A stretch of 21,044 nucleotides of DNA from IMG/VR virus record IMGVR_UViG_3300006733_000189, positions 1-21,044 of that record. One strand, written 5' to 3'. The position numbers and the translations under genes are program-made. Source of the DNA: a virus. Positions 12,701 to 21,044 of the stretch are shown piece after piece. The notes under the pieces are model-generated. The model was not told where the DNA came from. It did not search any database and was given only the letters and a program-made list of their open reading frames with translations. The stretch's first letter is position 1. Every line of letters starts with the position of its first letter.

Positions 12701-15700
12701 TGGCCACACGCAATTTGCCCGCCGGATTGCAAGACAGGTTATCCCAGATGGGATTATCTGAACAATATAAGAACGCTGGTACGATAGAACAGATACGTCT
12801 CGGAAAAATAGCTGAAGAGGCGTATGGTGATCTACCTAGTGGAGTAACAAATCTCACTTCCGCTGAAGCATTGGAACGGTATGATGTTACTTTACCTACA
12901 GACCAGTGGCAACTACGGGTAGACCCTACTGCTGCGGACCCATTCAGTTATGTATCTCCCGATCAGTTGGTTTATGGTGATGTTGTAAGAGACGAAGATG
13001 GACTCATTACAGATTACACTACTACGTTCCCTACTGGTGAAACATTCTCACTAGCGGAATTGATGGAACAACAGGCAAACTTCGATGAACAAACAGCGGT
13101 TTCCGATCTATACCGCGAGGCTTTTGGCATACCATACGAGGACATATTCGGTGAGGGTACTGCCTACGGGGACAAATATAGTGTAATCCAATCTGGCGTG
13201 CCTGAAGGCCAGATGTTCAATGTTATGTACGAACGAGCGCAAACCGATCCCGATGGCCTTATAACAGATGTAATTAGTCATACCACAATGGCTGATGGTA
13301 GACGTATACTTTCGCAGTTCTTTGAGTTTGAGGAAGAGGATTTAGTTGAAATGTACGCTGGTCACGCCAAAACAGAAGAGGCTATAGGTATCTACCGATC
13401 AGCATTCCCAGAAACGTTCCACAGTGATGAGTATATAAAGCACTATATTACAGGGGTATTTGAGGGTGATAAAGCTAAAGGTTTTGTAGATAACTTGCGT
13501 ACTGCTGGCTGGAATGATAATACTGTAGACTTACTCACACTTATGTTTGGTGAATTAACTCCGGCTGATTTAGCCGGAATATTCGGTGAAGATGAATCAC
13601 TCAAACGTACTGCTTTTTTGGAGTATGAACGCGATCTTTTAATTGAACAGATGGGCCCGAGTGCATTTGGCGCACACGTTGGCGTTTTCTACGACCCAGA
13701 ACTTAACGGTTTACATGCACTTGATTTGCCGAACCTATACATGATCGGCAAAGCTGTCCAGGGTTTAACGGGGCAATTCCCTTTTAAGACGAAACGTTCA
13801 GATGTTAGTAGCACAGATTTGGTAGTAACTCCGTTTGGAATGATGCCAAAAGGTAATTTATATGTGATCGATCGAGGTGCTTATACAGCACAAGAGTTCT
13901 ATGATCTTTCCATGCAAGTTTTGGACCGTTACGAAGTTCTCAAGACGGAAACAGGATACAAGTTCGGGCGCAACCTACTCTCCGGTGTAGGTTCTCTCGT
14001 TAATAATATAGGCGGTGTTTTCCGCATGATGGGTGCCGAGGGCATAGGTAATAGGATATCCGAAGAATCTGTATCACTTACACGACTCGCACTAGCAAGT
14101 GATCTCGGTGCATTCCAGTGGAATCATTTATTAAATCCTGAGTTTTGGGCCACAAGCGTTGCATCTTCTCTTCCTACAACACTGGCACTTATGATACCGA
14201 GTATGGGTGCATTCAGTCTCGCGGCTGGTGGTGCCGCAGCACTAGGGCTTGGCACGATTGGGCAAACAATAGTAGGTGCCGTAGGCGGTGCATTGATATC
14301 TAGGCCATTAGAATCTGCACTTGAAGCCGCACAAACATATGATACAGCTAGGGCAAATGGCGCTAATCATGCTGAAGCGCGCGCAGCAGCCGGAAAAACA
14401 TTCAAGGGCAATATGAAATTAGTGCTTTCCGATGCACCACAGTTGGCTCTCGCTTTTATAAAAGTTCCAGCCAGAATTTTAGCCATAAAAAATGTCATAA
14501 ACAGAGGTCTAGCTAAAGTTGCTTGGACGGGCGGTAAATTCTTTATAGAAGGGCTCACCGAGGGCGGTGAAGAGGTATACCAGTCTATTATACAAAACAT
14601 GGCTCTCGGAGACAAACGTGCCTGGACACAAATGCTTAATGACCCAGAAATGCGTGAAGTATTCGCTATCGGTGCCGTGATGGGTGTAGGCTTCGGCTTG
14701 GCCGGTGAGGTTATGCAACGTAACGGTATGGGTACGGTTACTACCACAATGAAGAGACTTGAGATGGGTGTCCTCGCTAGACTTTCGCCAGAACAACAGA
14801 CTCAATTTAAGACCAGAAAAAGAGTGTTGATGGGACAGAATATCAATGAGGGTGCTGCTATCTTACAGGCTCTTGAAGAAATGTCCAAAGAAGACGCATC
14901 GATTGTCGGAAGAGTTGAGGGTATTGTAAAAGCGTCCATGGCCCTTGACCTTGCACAGCAAATCATTACCGATGATAAAGCGACCGTTGAGGCCGTAAAA
15001 CATGAATTAGCCAAGACTTTCAACGAATACGATATTAACCCAGAAGAGATAGGCGTTACCCAAAAAGACCTTGATGTGATTGGCGAAAGGGTAATAGAGG
15101 AAAAGATACCTGTTACTGAACCAGAACGGTTTACTTTTAACCTGAATGAATACGGCAAAATGACACAAGAAGAAAGAATAGCGGATATCGGCAAACCGCT
15201 TGAAGAAATGACCTTTGAAGAATATGCCGCTGCCGTTGACCCGTCTTACCAAATGTCTGATGCCTATAACACGGTGCCGGATTTAAGAGAACGTTGGGAA
15301 GCGCAAAGGACACAGACCGTTGATTTAGACAACATGACCGCGCCTATCCCTGAAGGTGTCGATGTAGCACTTGATGAGGTAAATGCTAAAATCGATGGTC
15401 TTGAGGCGGAACTGGCCTATGATTCTTTAGGACAGATACGGTTCCAAGTACCGGTAAAAAAAAGAACGGTAATGGTCGATGGTGTTCAGACTGAAAAGGG
15501 CAAAGGATATAAAGAAGTCGATATCACATATTTCATCAGTATACGAGAACAAACATTCCCAGAGTATTTCACCGTAAAACAGGCCAGACTTCTCTTCCCA
15601 GGGCATAACTTCGATCAGTATACCCAGAAGGATAGCAAGCTGTATAACCACGTTCCTAAAGATGAGGCTTTATATGATCTAACAGAGCGCTTAGATATGA

Positions 15701-18700
15701 CTCCCGATGAGATTGCAGAACAGGCTATGCACATACGGGACGTTAGAAACCAGATTAAACTCTTACAAACTGAGGTTACAACTATCCAGCCCAAACAGGC
15801 TAAAGATCTCACGCCGGCCCAGAAACGAAAGATAATCCAACTGTTCGCACAGTACCTTATCAGTCCTGAAGCGGTAAATGCGTGGGATTTAGTTAAAGCG
15901 CTTAGAACCGATATCCGCGCCAAACGTGCCGAGAACTACCATGTAAGGCTTGAAGAACTTGTATTAGAGAAGAGGCAACGAGGCCAAATACCTGATTATT
16001 ATGCCTTAAGCAGACAAGCTCGTAAGGAAACTGCCTCTGGTGCATTCCCCACCTTGACAGAAGAGTACGTGCAAGATGTTACTGATCGTATGCGTAAAGT
16101 GTTAATGGAACATATACACATGACACTCACAGATGCTTATGAGATATGGAATACTGAAACCGCTTTAGATAACGCTCTTATGGGCAAACCGATACCTCGT
16201 GACCCAGGTTCCACAGGCCGTTCAGCTTTTACTCGGTTATATAAAGTGTTCGGTTCAGATCCGGAAGTGATTAAAGCGATTGAACAAATGTCTAGTGAGG
16301 GTAGATCGCTGGCTGATGCCGCCGGCGCCTTAATTGAGGATTGGGTTAATCAAGGTAAACCGCCATCTATGCTAGATGCTGAAACAGGCGAGTATGTAAA
16401 AACCATTCCGGACAATCCTGATGAATCGTTACCAGCAACCGTACAAGCAGACATGAATATGCTGAAGTTGGAACTGGCACTATCACCGCCGCGACGCCGA
16501 GGTGGGCCGGCCCCAACGACGCCTGACCCACACAGGATTGTGAATTGGCTTAAAAAGATCGGTATGTTCGCTATGGATATAGGTAATATGGTTCGTGCGA
16601 TCAGAACATCGATCGACTTGTCCGCTGGTCGCCAGTTGGCACCGCTAATAGTTTCACACCCTGTTAAATTTACACAAGCACTTAGAAAGGCGTGGTCGGC
16701 TATGTGGTCGCCCACTTCTGCCGATGCCGCTTGGAATAGGATAACCAGTTCAAACCTATACAATCATATCTACAAAAAGGGCTTAAAGGATTACGGGGAT
16801 AAAGGCGACCCGTTGCGACCTCATATAATCAACCCTGATGCACCGACCGTGAGCAACGTTGAAGAGTACGGTTTAATGAAGGGGCAAGAGCGGCTTATAC
16901 CAAAACTGATTGAAGGTGAGTTCACCGAGGGCTGGCAACATCTGGCACAAAAACTGTTTGCTGGTGTGCGTATGTCTGAACGTGCTTTCATTACCATGAC
17001 TAATGATATGGTGTGGTCGCTGTATGAAGAACGCTTCAATCAACTCAGTCGTGAGAGAGACGAGATAATCGCTGGCAAGAGAAAGCCACCTAAGACCGAG
17101 TGGGGCGAGTACATTGTAAAAGAAATGCACGATTGGGCAACCTATCTCGCTGAAATGACAGGTCGCGCCAGCCTCGGCAAAACCCTCTCTGGTGGTGCGC
17201 GGTTCCTCAATGCTTTCTTCTTTGCGCCTAGGCTCATGGTGTCGCGCCTTGTGGCTCCGAGGCACTTGTTCAGCGGTAACAGATATATCCGCAAACAGGC
17301 ATGGAAAGATATGACCACATTCATTGGTATGTTTACTGGTATGTTGTTATTGGGTAAACATCTTGATCTATGGGAAGTCGAGTTTGACCCTCGTAGTGCG
17401 GACTTCCTGACCGCCAGAGTAGGCAATACCCGTATAGACCCGTGGGGTGGTTTTAAGCAATATGCGGTGTTATATGCTAGACTGACTTCTATTATTATCA
17501 AGCAATTTGACCCGACCGTTGAAACGATGAAGTCTTCTACTACTGGTGCAACAAGTGATGCAAACCTCGCATCGATGCTCTTTGATTTTATGAGAAGCAA
17601 GGCCGCGCCAATGACAGGTGAAATGCTTAACTTCTATGAAGGAAAAAACTATGTAGGTGAAGAGATTGATGTTACCAATCCCCAGCAATGGCTTGAGGCG
17701 ACTTTACCATTCTCAGTTTTAGATATAACTGAAGCTATTATGGAACATGAGTTTTGGGGGCTAGGTGTTGCACCATTCGCTTTCCTCGGCATGGGCGCTC
17801 AAACCTACAGTGGTGATTGGAGAGAAGATTGGGCAAACCTCGGTTTATCTAAATACGAGGACAATACATTCTACGGTGACACCGAACCGTTATACGATGT
17901 TAAAGACTTTTGGGCTGATAATGCCGCTTCGTTTTCTGGCACACAACCTGGGTTCGCTGATGAGGATAGAGGCTTTGAACCTTATATGGTCAAATTTGTT
18001 GAGGCGGTGATACTAAAGAATGAGAACCTTAAGCATGTACCATCGCAAGCAGTTATAGAACTCAACGCCGATCCAGCCGAGGGTTCTACCTTTGAAGACT
18101 ATTACGCACTCTGGCAAGAACGGCAAAGGCTGGTTGCTGCCGGAGATCAAGCTGCCCTTGAAGCGTTTGATAAAGGTGAAACCGATCATGGTGATGTTAC
18201 AACCAAAGCGTACATGGGCAACATGACACAATCTCAATATTCTTTACTTAAACAGTATTATCTACTTGATGAACGGGACCAAGTTGACTTCTTAGAGGTT
18301 CACCCAGAACTCACCACGAATAGACAACAAGAGTATCTTACTGACCGACCTGAAGAAAACGCCTTACTTGCCATTTGGGGACAGGCACCAGTTTACTCAA
18401 AAGCTGCCCTAAATCGGGCTGAGAGCCTTGTTAAAGAGTTGGGGATACCAGAGGTAGCGGTGATGGATTACATGCCCAATCCGACGATTGCTGATTCGTA
18501 CTTTGACCGCATAGATATTGTGAATGACTTTGGCCGAGGTTCATGGGAAGATAAACTATTCCTTGCCGAGAATCCCGATCTGGCTGAGTTCCTTAATCTT
18601 CAGATATCCGATACGCCTATTGAGGCGTTGCAGTTGCAAGTAGACCACCACGAGTTGTTCAAGACACTCAAGGCATATAGTGATGAGGGTTCAGAAGAGT

Positions 18701-19950
18701 ATATAGCGGATGATCAACAACGTGCCGAGGCGGTAGCTGATTTGAGGCAAACAGTAGTTGAACCTGGCGAGAAATTTCCCGACCTAGCATCGGATACTGA
18801 GTTCAGAGACATTGAACGCATGATTGATGTTATCAAGCTCGGCTTTAACGCTGATGATGAGGCGGTTGCATCGTATATAGGCTACATGAGGTTAAAAGAT
18901 GAGGGCGATACGATTGGCGCTAACCTCTATCGTGCCGACAATCCTGAATTCGATGATTTTCTAACAAGTGAACTTATCTGGGGTGATAATAAGAATGAAC
19001 CGCTTGATGAATCCCGCATACCCATATGGCGGATAACCGATGCCTATAAAGATCAGGACGCGGCATACCAGGCAATACTCGATGAGCACGTCGATGATGT
19101 TCCCATGCGGAATCAGAAGATAGCGGAATTCCTCGGCAAACCTGAGAATATGGAATACGCACAGAAACGGTTAGAGCGCGCTGCGTATGAAATAGGATAC
19201 ACCGACCCTCAACTGTATGTTGATTATATGAACTTACCTGATACCGGACACTGGCGAGAGCGGTTCCGGGCGGAAAACCCAGAGTTCGATGCCGTTCTTA
19301 CCGAGGCTCATGGGCTTACTGCGGTAGATCCGTCGACTATTCCAAATGTAGAGTACGACCAGTTATATCAACAGTATCAGCCGCTATTTGAAGAGTTCGC
19401 TGATCGAACTGGCGATGCACTTAATTTGAACGCACTTAAATGGTCTGATAGTATGGTTGAGATTGGACAATGGGACGCACAGACAGCATTGACATTCAAA
19501 CTCGCCTATTATCGCCGCCAAGCGTGGGGCGACTTTATGCCGGAAGAGTATGTAGACAACTATGTAGAGTATTATCTGTTGCCGGACACCGGCTGGGCGC
19601 AAGAGAGATATCTGGCCGAAAACCTTGAGTTTTATTATGTCATAAAAGAGAAAAGAGAGTGGATTGATACTATAGAGTTTGATATGGTTCCCAGCGAAAA
19701 AGTTGAAGACCTCTATAATATATACCTCGACGACCCAGAAGTAAGTGCGACAGCTAACACTCGCCTTAATTTCAGGTATGAGAATCCCGAGCTCGATGAT
19801 TGGATGATGCAAACTGGCAAGGTTAGCGTACCGGCATGGCAGCGAGTCGAACTTACTCAAGCTGATAGAAACGCATTAAAACTCATGGCGTTACAGGAAG
19901 AATTTGACAATCTAAATCTTGATGAATTACTGGAAGAACTAAGGAGGTGA
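12700..19950 (+). CDS. giant polyvalent internal virion-type protein (2416 aa)
   Basis: One uninterrupted frame with large-polyvalent-protein features. The N-terminal 350 residues are acidic with no known enzyme. Hydrophobic segments lie at about 488-533 and 655-669, with the motif FIEGLTEGGEEVYQSIIQ between them, typical of giant phage proteins carried inside capsids. A charged helical middle (about 790-1250) follows. The segment FFFAPRLMVSRLVAPRHLF, a hydrophobic helix (1538-1553) and FDPRSADF...VGNTRIDPWGGF (about 1562-1587) recur in such proteins as far as I recall. The last 550 residues carry degenerate repeats with NPE[FL]D cores. The protein is probably packaged in the head and ejected with DNA to help genome entry; this is inference. 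AAGGTG precedes the ATG. Confidence 0.85.
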   Translation: MATRNLPAGLQDRLSQMGLSEQYKNAGTIEQIRLGKIAEEAYGDLPSGVTNLTSAEALERYDVTLPTDQWQLRVDPTAADPFSYVSPDQLVYGDVVRDEDGLITDYTTTFPTGETFSLAELMEQQANFDEQTAVSDLYREAFGIPYEDIFGEGTAYGDKYSVIQSGVPEGQMFNVMYERAQTDPDGLITDVISHTTMADGRRILSQFFEFEEEDLVEMYAGHAKTEEAIGIYRSAFPETFHSDEYIKHYITGVFEGDKAKGFVDNLRTAGWNDNTVDLLTLMFGELTPADLAGIFGEDESLKRTAFLEYERDLLIEQMGPSAFGAHVGVFYDPELNGLHALDLPNLYMIGKAVQGLTGQFPFKTKRSDVSSTDLVVTPFGMMPKGNLYVIDRGAYTAQEFYDLSMQVLDRYEVLKTETGYKFGRNLLSGVGSLVNNIGGVFRMMGAEGIGNRISEESVSLTRLALASDLGAFQWNHLLNPEFWATSVASSLPTTLALMIPSMGAFSLAAGGAAALGLGTIGQTIVGAVGGALISRPLESALEAAQTYDTARANGANHAEARAAAGKTFKGNMKLVLSDAPQLALAFIKVPARILAIKNVINRGLAKVAWTGGKFFIEGLTEGGEEVYQSIIQNMALGDKRAWTQMLNDPEMREVFAIGAVMGVGFGLAGEVMQRNGMGTVTTTMKRLEMGVLARLSPEQQTQFKTRKRVLMGQNINEGAAILQALEEMSKEDASIVGRVEGIVKASMALDLAQQIITDDKATVEAVKHELAKTFNEYDINPEEIGVTQKDLDVIGERVIEEKIPVTEPERFTFNLNEYGKMTQEERIADIGKPLEEMTFEEYAAAVDPSYQMSDAYNTVPDLRERWEAQRTQTVDLDNMTAPIPEGVDVALDEVNAKIDGLEAELAYDSLGQIRFQVPVKKRTVMVDGVQTEKGKGYKEVDITYFISIREQTFPEYFTVKQARLLFPGHNFDQYTQKDSKLYNHVPKDEALYDLTERLDMTPDEIAEQAMHIRDVRNQIKLLQTEVTTIQPKQAKDLTPAQKRKIIQLFAQYLISPEAVNAWDLVKALRTDIRAKRAENYHVRLEELVLEKRQRGQIPDYYALSRQARKETASGAFPTLTEEYVQDVTDRMRKVLMEHIHMTLTDAYEIWNTETALDNALMGKPIPRDPGSTGRSAFTRLYKVFGSDPEVIKAIEQMSSEGRSLADAAGALIEDWVNQGKPPSMLDAETGEYVKTIPDNPDESLPATVQADMNMLKLELALSPPRRRGGPAPTTPDPHRIVNWLKKIGMFAMDIGNMVRAIRTSIDLSAGRQLAPLIVSHPVKFTQALRKAWSAMWSPTSADAAWNRITSSNLYNHIYKKGLKDYGDKGDPLRPHIINPDAPTVSNVEEYGLMKGQERLIPKLIEGEFTEGWQHLAQKLFAGVRMSERAFITMTNDMVWSLYEERFNQLSRERDEIIAGKRKPPKTEWGEYIVKEMHDWATYLAEMTGRASLGKTLSGGARFLNAFFFAPRLMVSRLVAPRHLFSGNRYIRKQAWKDMTTFIGMFTGMLLLGKHLDLWEVEFDPRSADFLTARVGNTRIDPWGGFKQYAVLYARLTSIIIKQFDPTVETMKSSTTGATSDANLASMLFDFMRSKAAPMTGEMLNFYEGKNYVGEEIDVTNPQQWLEATLPFSVLDITEAIMEHEFWGLGVAPFAFLGMGAQTYSGDWREDWANLGLSKYEDNTFYGDTEPLYDVKDFWADNAASFSGTQPGFADEDRGFEPYMVKFVEAVILKNENLKHVPSQAVIELNADPAEGSTFEDYYALWQERQRLVAAGDQAALEAFDKGETDHGDVTTKAYMGNMTQSQYSLLKQYYLLDERDQVDFLEVHPELTTNRQQEYLTDRPEENALLAIWGQAPVYSKAALNRAESLVKELGIPEVAVMDYMPNPTIADSYFDRIDIVNDFGRGSWEDKLFLAENPDLAEFLNLQISDTPIEALQLQVDHHELFKTLKAYSDEGSEEYIADDQQRAEAVADLRQTVVEPGEKFPDLASDTEFRDIERMIDVIKLGFNADDEAVASYIGYMRLKDEGDTIGANLYRADNPEFDDFLTSELIWGDNKNEPLDESRIPIWRITDAYKDQDAAYQAILDEHVDDVPMRNQKIAEFLGKPENMEYAQKRLERAAYEIGYTDPQLYVDYMNLPDTGHWRERFRAENPEFDAVLTEAHGLTAVDPSTIPNVEYDQLYQQYQPLFEEFADRTGDALNLNALKWSDSMVEIGQWDAQTALTFKLAYYRRQAWGDFMPEEYVDNYVEYYLLPDTGWAQERYLAENLEFYYVIKEKREWIDTIEFDMVPSEKVEDLYNIYLDDPEVSATANTRLNFRYENPELDDWMMQTGKVSVPAWQRVELTQADRNALKLMALQEEFDNLNLDELLEELRR
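18565..19800 (+). repeat. C-terminal protein repeats of the giant gene
   Basis: The sequence encodes five related segments with an ENPEFD-like core: ENPDLAEFL (residue 1957), DNPEFDDFL (2080), ENPEFDAVL (2192), ENLEFYYVI (2307) and ENPELDDWM (2361). Three have a preceding tyrosine-rich helix and PDTG-type turn (MNLPDTG, YLLPDTG, MRLKDEG). Spacing is 123, 112, 115 and 54 residues. VHPELTTN at 1868 may be a sixth, more diverged copy. Confidence 0.6.
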
Positions 19951-19976
19951 TGTTGAAATATAAAGCTAGGACTTGA
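19941..19976 (+). other. strong ribosome site with eight-codon ORF
   Basis: AAGGAGG (19941-19947), a near-perfect anti-16S match, encodes the end of the giant gene. It precedes ATG TTG at 19950, which opens an eight-codon frame ending in TGA at 19974-19976. Spacing suits the TTG (5 bases) rather than the ATG (2). It may be a coincidence of the Arg-Arg codons. Confidence 0.3.
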
Positions 19977-20001
19977 CAAGTTCGTTAATTTGTCTTATAT
20001 A
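19973..20001 (+). promoter_or_regulatory. strong promoter for scaffold and capsid genes
   Basis: TTGACA (19973-19978), a 17-base spacer and TATATA (19996-20001), the same elements and spacing as the terminase small-subunit promoter. GACAAGTT and AATTTGTC (19975-19982 and 19987-19994) form an imperfect palindrome across the spacer, possibly an operator. The start would be at about 20008, before AAGGAG of the scaffold gene. Confidence 0.75.
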
Positions 20002-20024
20002 AATAAACAACAAGGAGTGAACCA

Positions 20025-20753
20025 ATGGCCGATAAAGATAAAGCACCTGGGAGTGAAAACCAACAGGTTACTAATCCGAATCCGTCTGACGCCAAAACCT
20101 ATTCCAAAGCAGAATTAGACAAAGAGGTAGAAAAGGCGGTACGAGAGGCTACCGGCAAGATGGGCCAAAAGCATAAACTGGAAAAAGATGGATTGACCGA
20201 TAAGGTTACGAAATTGACCGGTGAGAATGCTTCCCTCAAAGGAACCGTTGAAAGTCAAAAAATGGAAGTTGAAACAGTTAATAAGACTCTTGATGAGTTA
20301 TCTGCGGACGACCCTGATAAGAAGAATATTGCTCGATTAACCCGTGATTTGACTTCTGCCAAAAAGGGTGCTCAATCAGAGAAAAGAGAAAATGCGGCGG
20401 CGAACGCGACAGCGAAAGCGGAGAATGACGCAGACAGGGCGAAAATAGATGCTGATAGACGCGAGGTTTTCATTGCCAAGATAGCTGCCGAGCATAAAGA
20501 CGGAACTGCCGAGGCACTAACCGAAATCTGCGACACATTTGGAGTAGGCGCTGACGAAGAAAAAATCCGCGCGGCGGCTGGGACTAAATGGGTACCATTG
20601 GGCGAAGAGACAACCACGACAACGGTTCCCGTAGATTCCCAGGATACCAGCGGTGGCGATCACCTTAGCGATGAGGATTTTATGAAGTCTTATAGTGAAG
20701 GCAAGATCGACGATCACGAACGGGCTGAAAAAATCCTCGCAAATATCAGTTAA
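20025..20753 (+). CDS. capsid scaffold protein
   Basis: A 242-residue, highly charged protein in the standard place directly before the major capsid gene. The central part (about residues 30-150) is a coiled coil with heptad patterns and many Lys/Glu/Ala (KAVREATGKMGQKHKLEKDG, then NAAANATAKAENDADRAKID). It is followed by a short folded segment with FGVGADEEKIRAAAG, a Thr-rich linker, and an acidic-basic C-terminal helix. This composition and location match phage scaffolding proteins, which shape the procapsid and leave before DNA packaging. AAGGAG lies 8 bases before the ATG. It should be expressed from the promoter just upstream. There is no visible protease domain. Confidence 0.82.
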   Translation: MADKDKAPGSENQQVTNPNPSDAKTYSKAELDKEVEKAVREATGKMGQKHKLEKDGLTDKVTKLTGENASLKGTVESQKMEVETVNKTLDELSADDPDKKNIARLTRDLTSAKKGAQSEKRENAAANATAKAENDADRAKIDADRREVFIAKIAAEHKDGTAEALTEICDTFGVGADEEKIRAAAGTKWVPLGEETTTTTVPVDSQDTSGGDHLSDEDFMKSYSEGKIDDHERAEKILANIS

Positions 20754-20769
20754 AGTGAGGGTTAGTTAA

Positions 20770-21044
20770 ATGCCTACAGGAAATACGACCACTGATGCAT
20801 TAGCAGATAGTTTACCCACTCTGATTGCTTCGGCGCGAATAGTGCGGGAAAAAGAAGGCGTTATGCCCCAACTCTGCGACAGGGTTACTTTGGGAGAAGG
20901 CGTTGGCCTATCCTGGAACGAGGTAAGTCTAGCGCAGTTGACCGCCCAGGCGATCACGGAAACTACCGAGCTCGACAACCCGCAGCAGCTTGAAGACTCT
21001 CTAATCACGATCACACCGACCGTGGTGGGGATAGAAACTTTCAT
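20770..21044 (+). CDS. major capsid protein, N-terminal part
   Basis: The window ends 91 codons into this gene. The visible residues (MPTGNTTTDALADSLPTLIA, then SARIVREKEGVMPQLCDRVT and GEGVGLSWNEVSLAQLTAQA) resemble the N-terminal arm of HK97-fold capsid proteins found in many uncultured phages: a flexible start, an interface helix, then a beta-rich segment. GAGGG lies about 9 bases before the ATG. It follows the scaffold gene by 16 bases and should share the promoter at 19973-20001. The partial length prevents checking the rest of the fold. Confidence 0.78.
   Translation, partial: MPTGNTTTDALADSLPTLIASARIVREKEGVMPQLCDRVTLGEGVGLSWNEVSLAQLTAQAITETTELDNPQQLEDSLITITPTVVGIETF

Noticed and set aside
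20766-21044. Minus-strand ORF at the right edge
   Set aside because: The plus strand here encodes the capsid protein start with a proper ribosome site.
1-21044. tRNA, rRNA or insertion sequence
   Set aside because: Reading both strands, no cloverleaf with a TTCGANTC-type arm, no rRNA segment, and no transposase or terminal repeats were seen.

Overview
The window looks like part of a double-stranded DNA tailed phage or prophage (Caudoviricetes type) of a bacterium. Genes are tightly packed, with ATGA and TAATG overlaps and GAGG/GGAGG ribosome binding sites. TAA, TAG and TGA all serve as stops, so the standard bacterial code applies, and several genes start with TTG or GTG. Promoters resemble the sigma-70 consensus. 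The capsid, portal, terminase, RecT and SMC-like genes identify it as viral. The host cannot be named from the sequence; resemblance to phages of uncultured environmental bacteria is only an impression.

Left arm (about 59-6726, minus strand): an early operon for recombination and DNA metabolism. In transcription order it holds an 8-cysteine protein (6726-6424), a 69-aa protein of unknown function (6404-6195), a possible GNAT-like protein (6198-5752), a Rad50/SbcC-like ATPase with a Cys hook (5755-3842), a C2H2-like zinc-finger protein (3794-3327), a RecT annealase with an extended C-terminus and an SSB-like tail (3250-1892), a 26-residue membrane peptide (1892-1812), an HNH endonuclease (1714-1094), an MBL-fold hydrolase (1134-436) and a helical protein (424-59). 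No lambda-exonuclease, RecE or SbcD gene is present in the window. The MBL protein is therefore the obvious candidate nuclease partner of RecT and the ATPase.

Regulatory hub (6727-7451): a gene-poor divergent region with two repeat families. Seven exact CGGACTGT/ACAGTCCG elements lie in 6782-7098, and three of them sit at the -35 or spacer of recognisable promoters on both strands. Four CTAATTAGCCAA elements lie in 7267-7416, just before the right-arm promoter. A U-tract-ending structured transcript, or a leaderless 31-residue peptide, may be encoded at 6921-7016.

Right arm (7470 to the end, plus strand): packaging and head genes. They are terminase small subunit, HNH endonuclease, two small ORFs, a zinc-ribbon protein, terminase large subunit (with an N-terminal hydrophobic segment and a DnaJ-like Cys insertion), portal, a 63-aa protein, a 2416-residue polyvalent internal virion-type protein, scaffold, and the start of the major capsid protein. 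A near-consensus promoter before the scaffold gene (19973-20001) would give strong independent expression of scaffold and capsid. It has the same layout as the promoter of the terminase small subunit.

The most novel parts are the hub with its candidate small RNA, the RecT/MBL/Rad50-like module, and the unusual large terminase.
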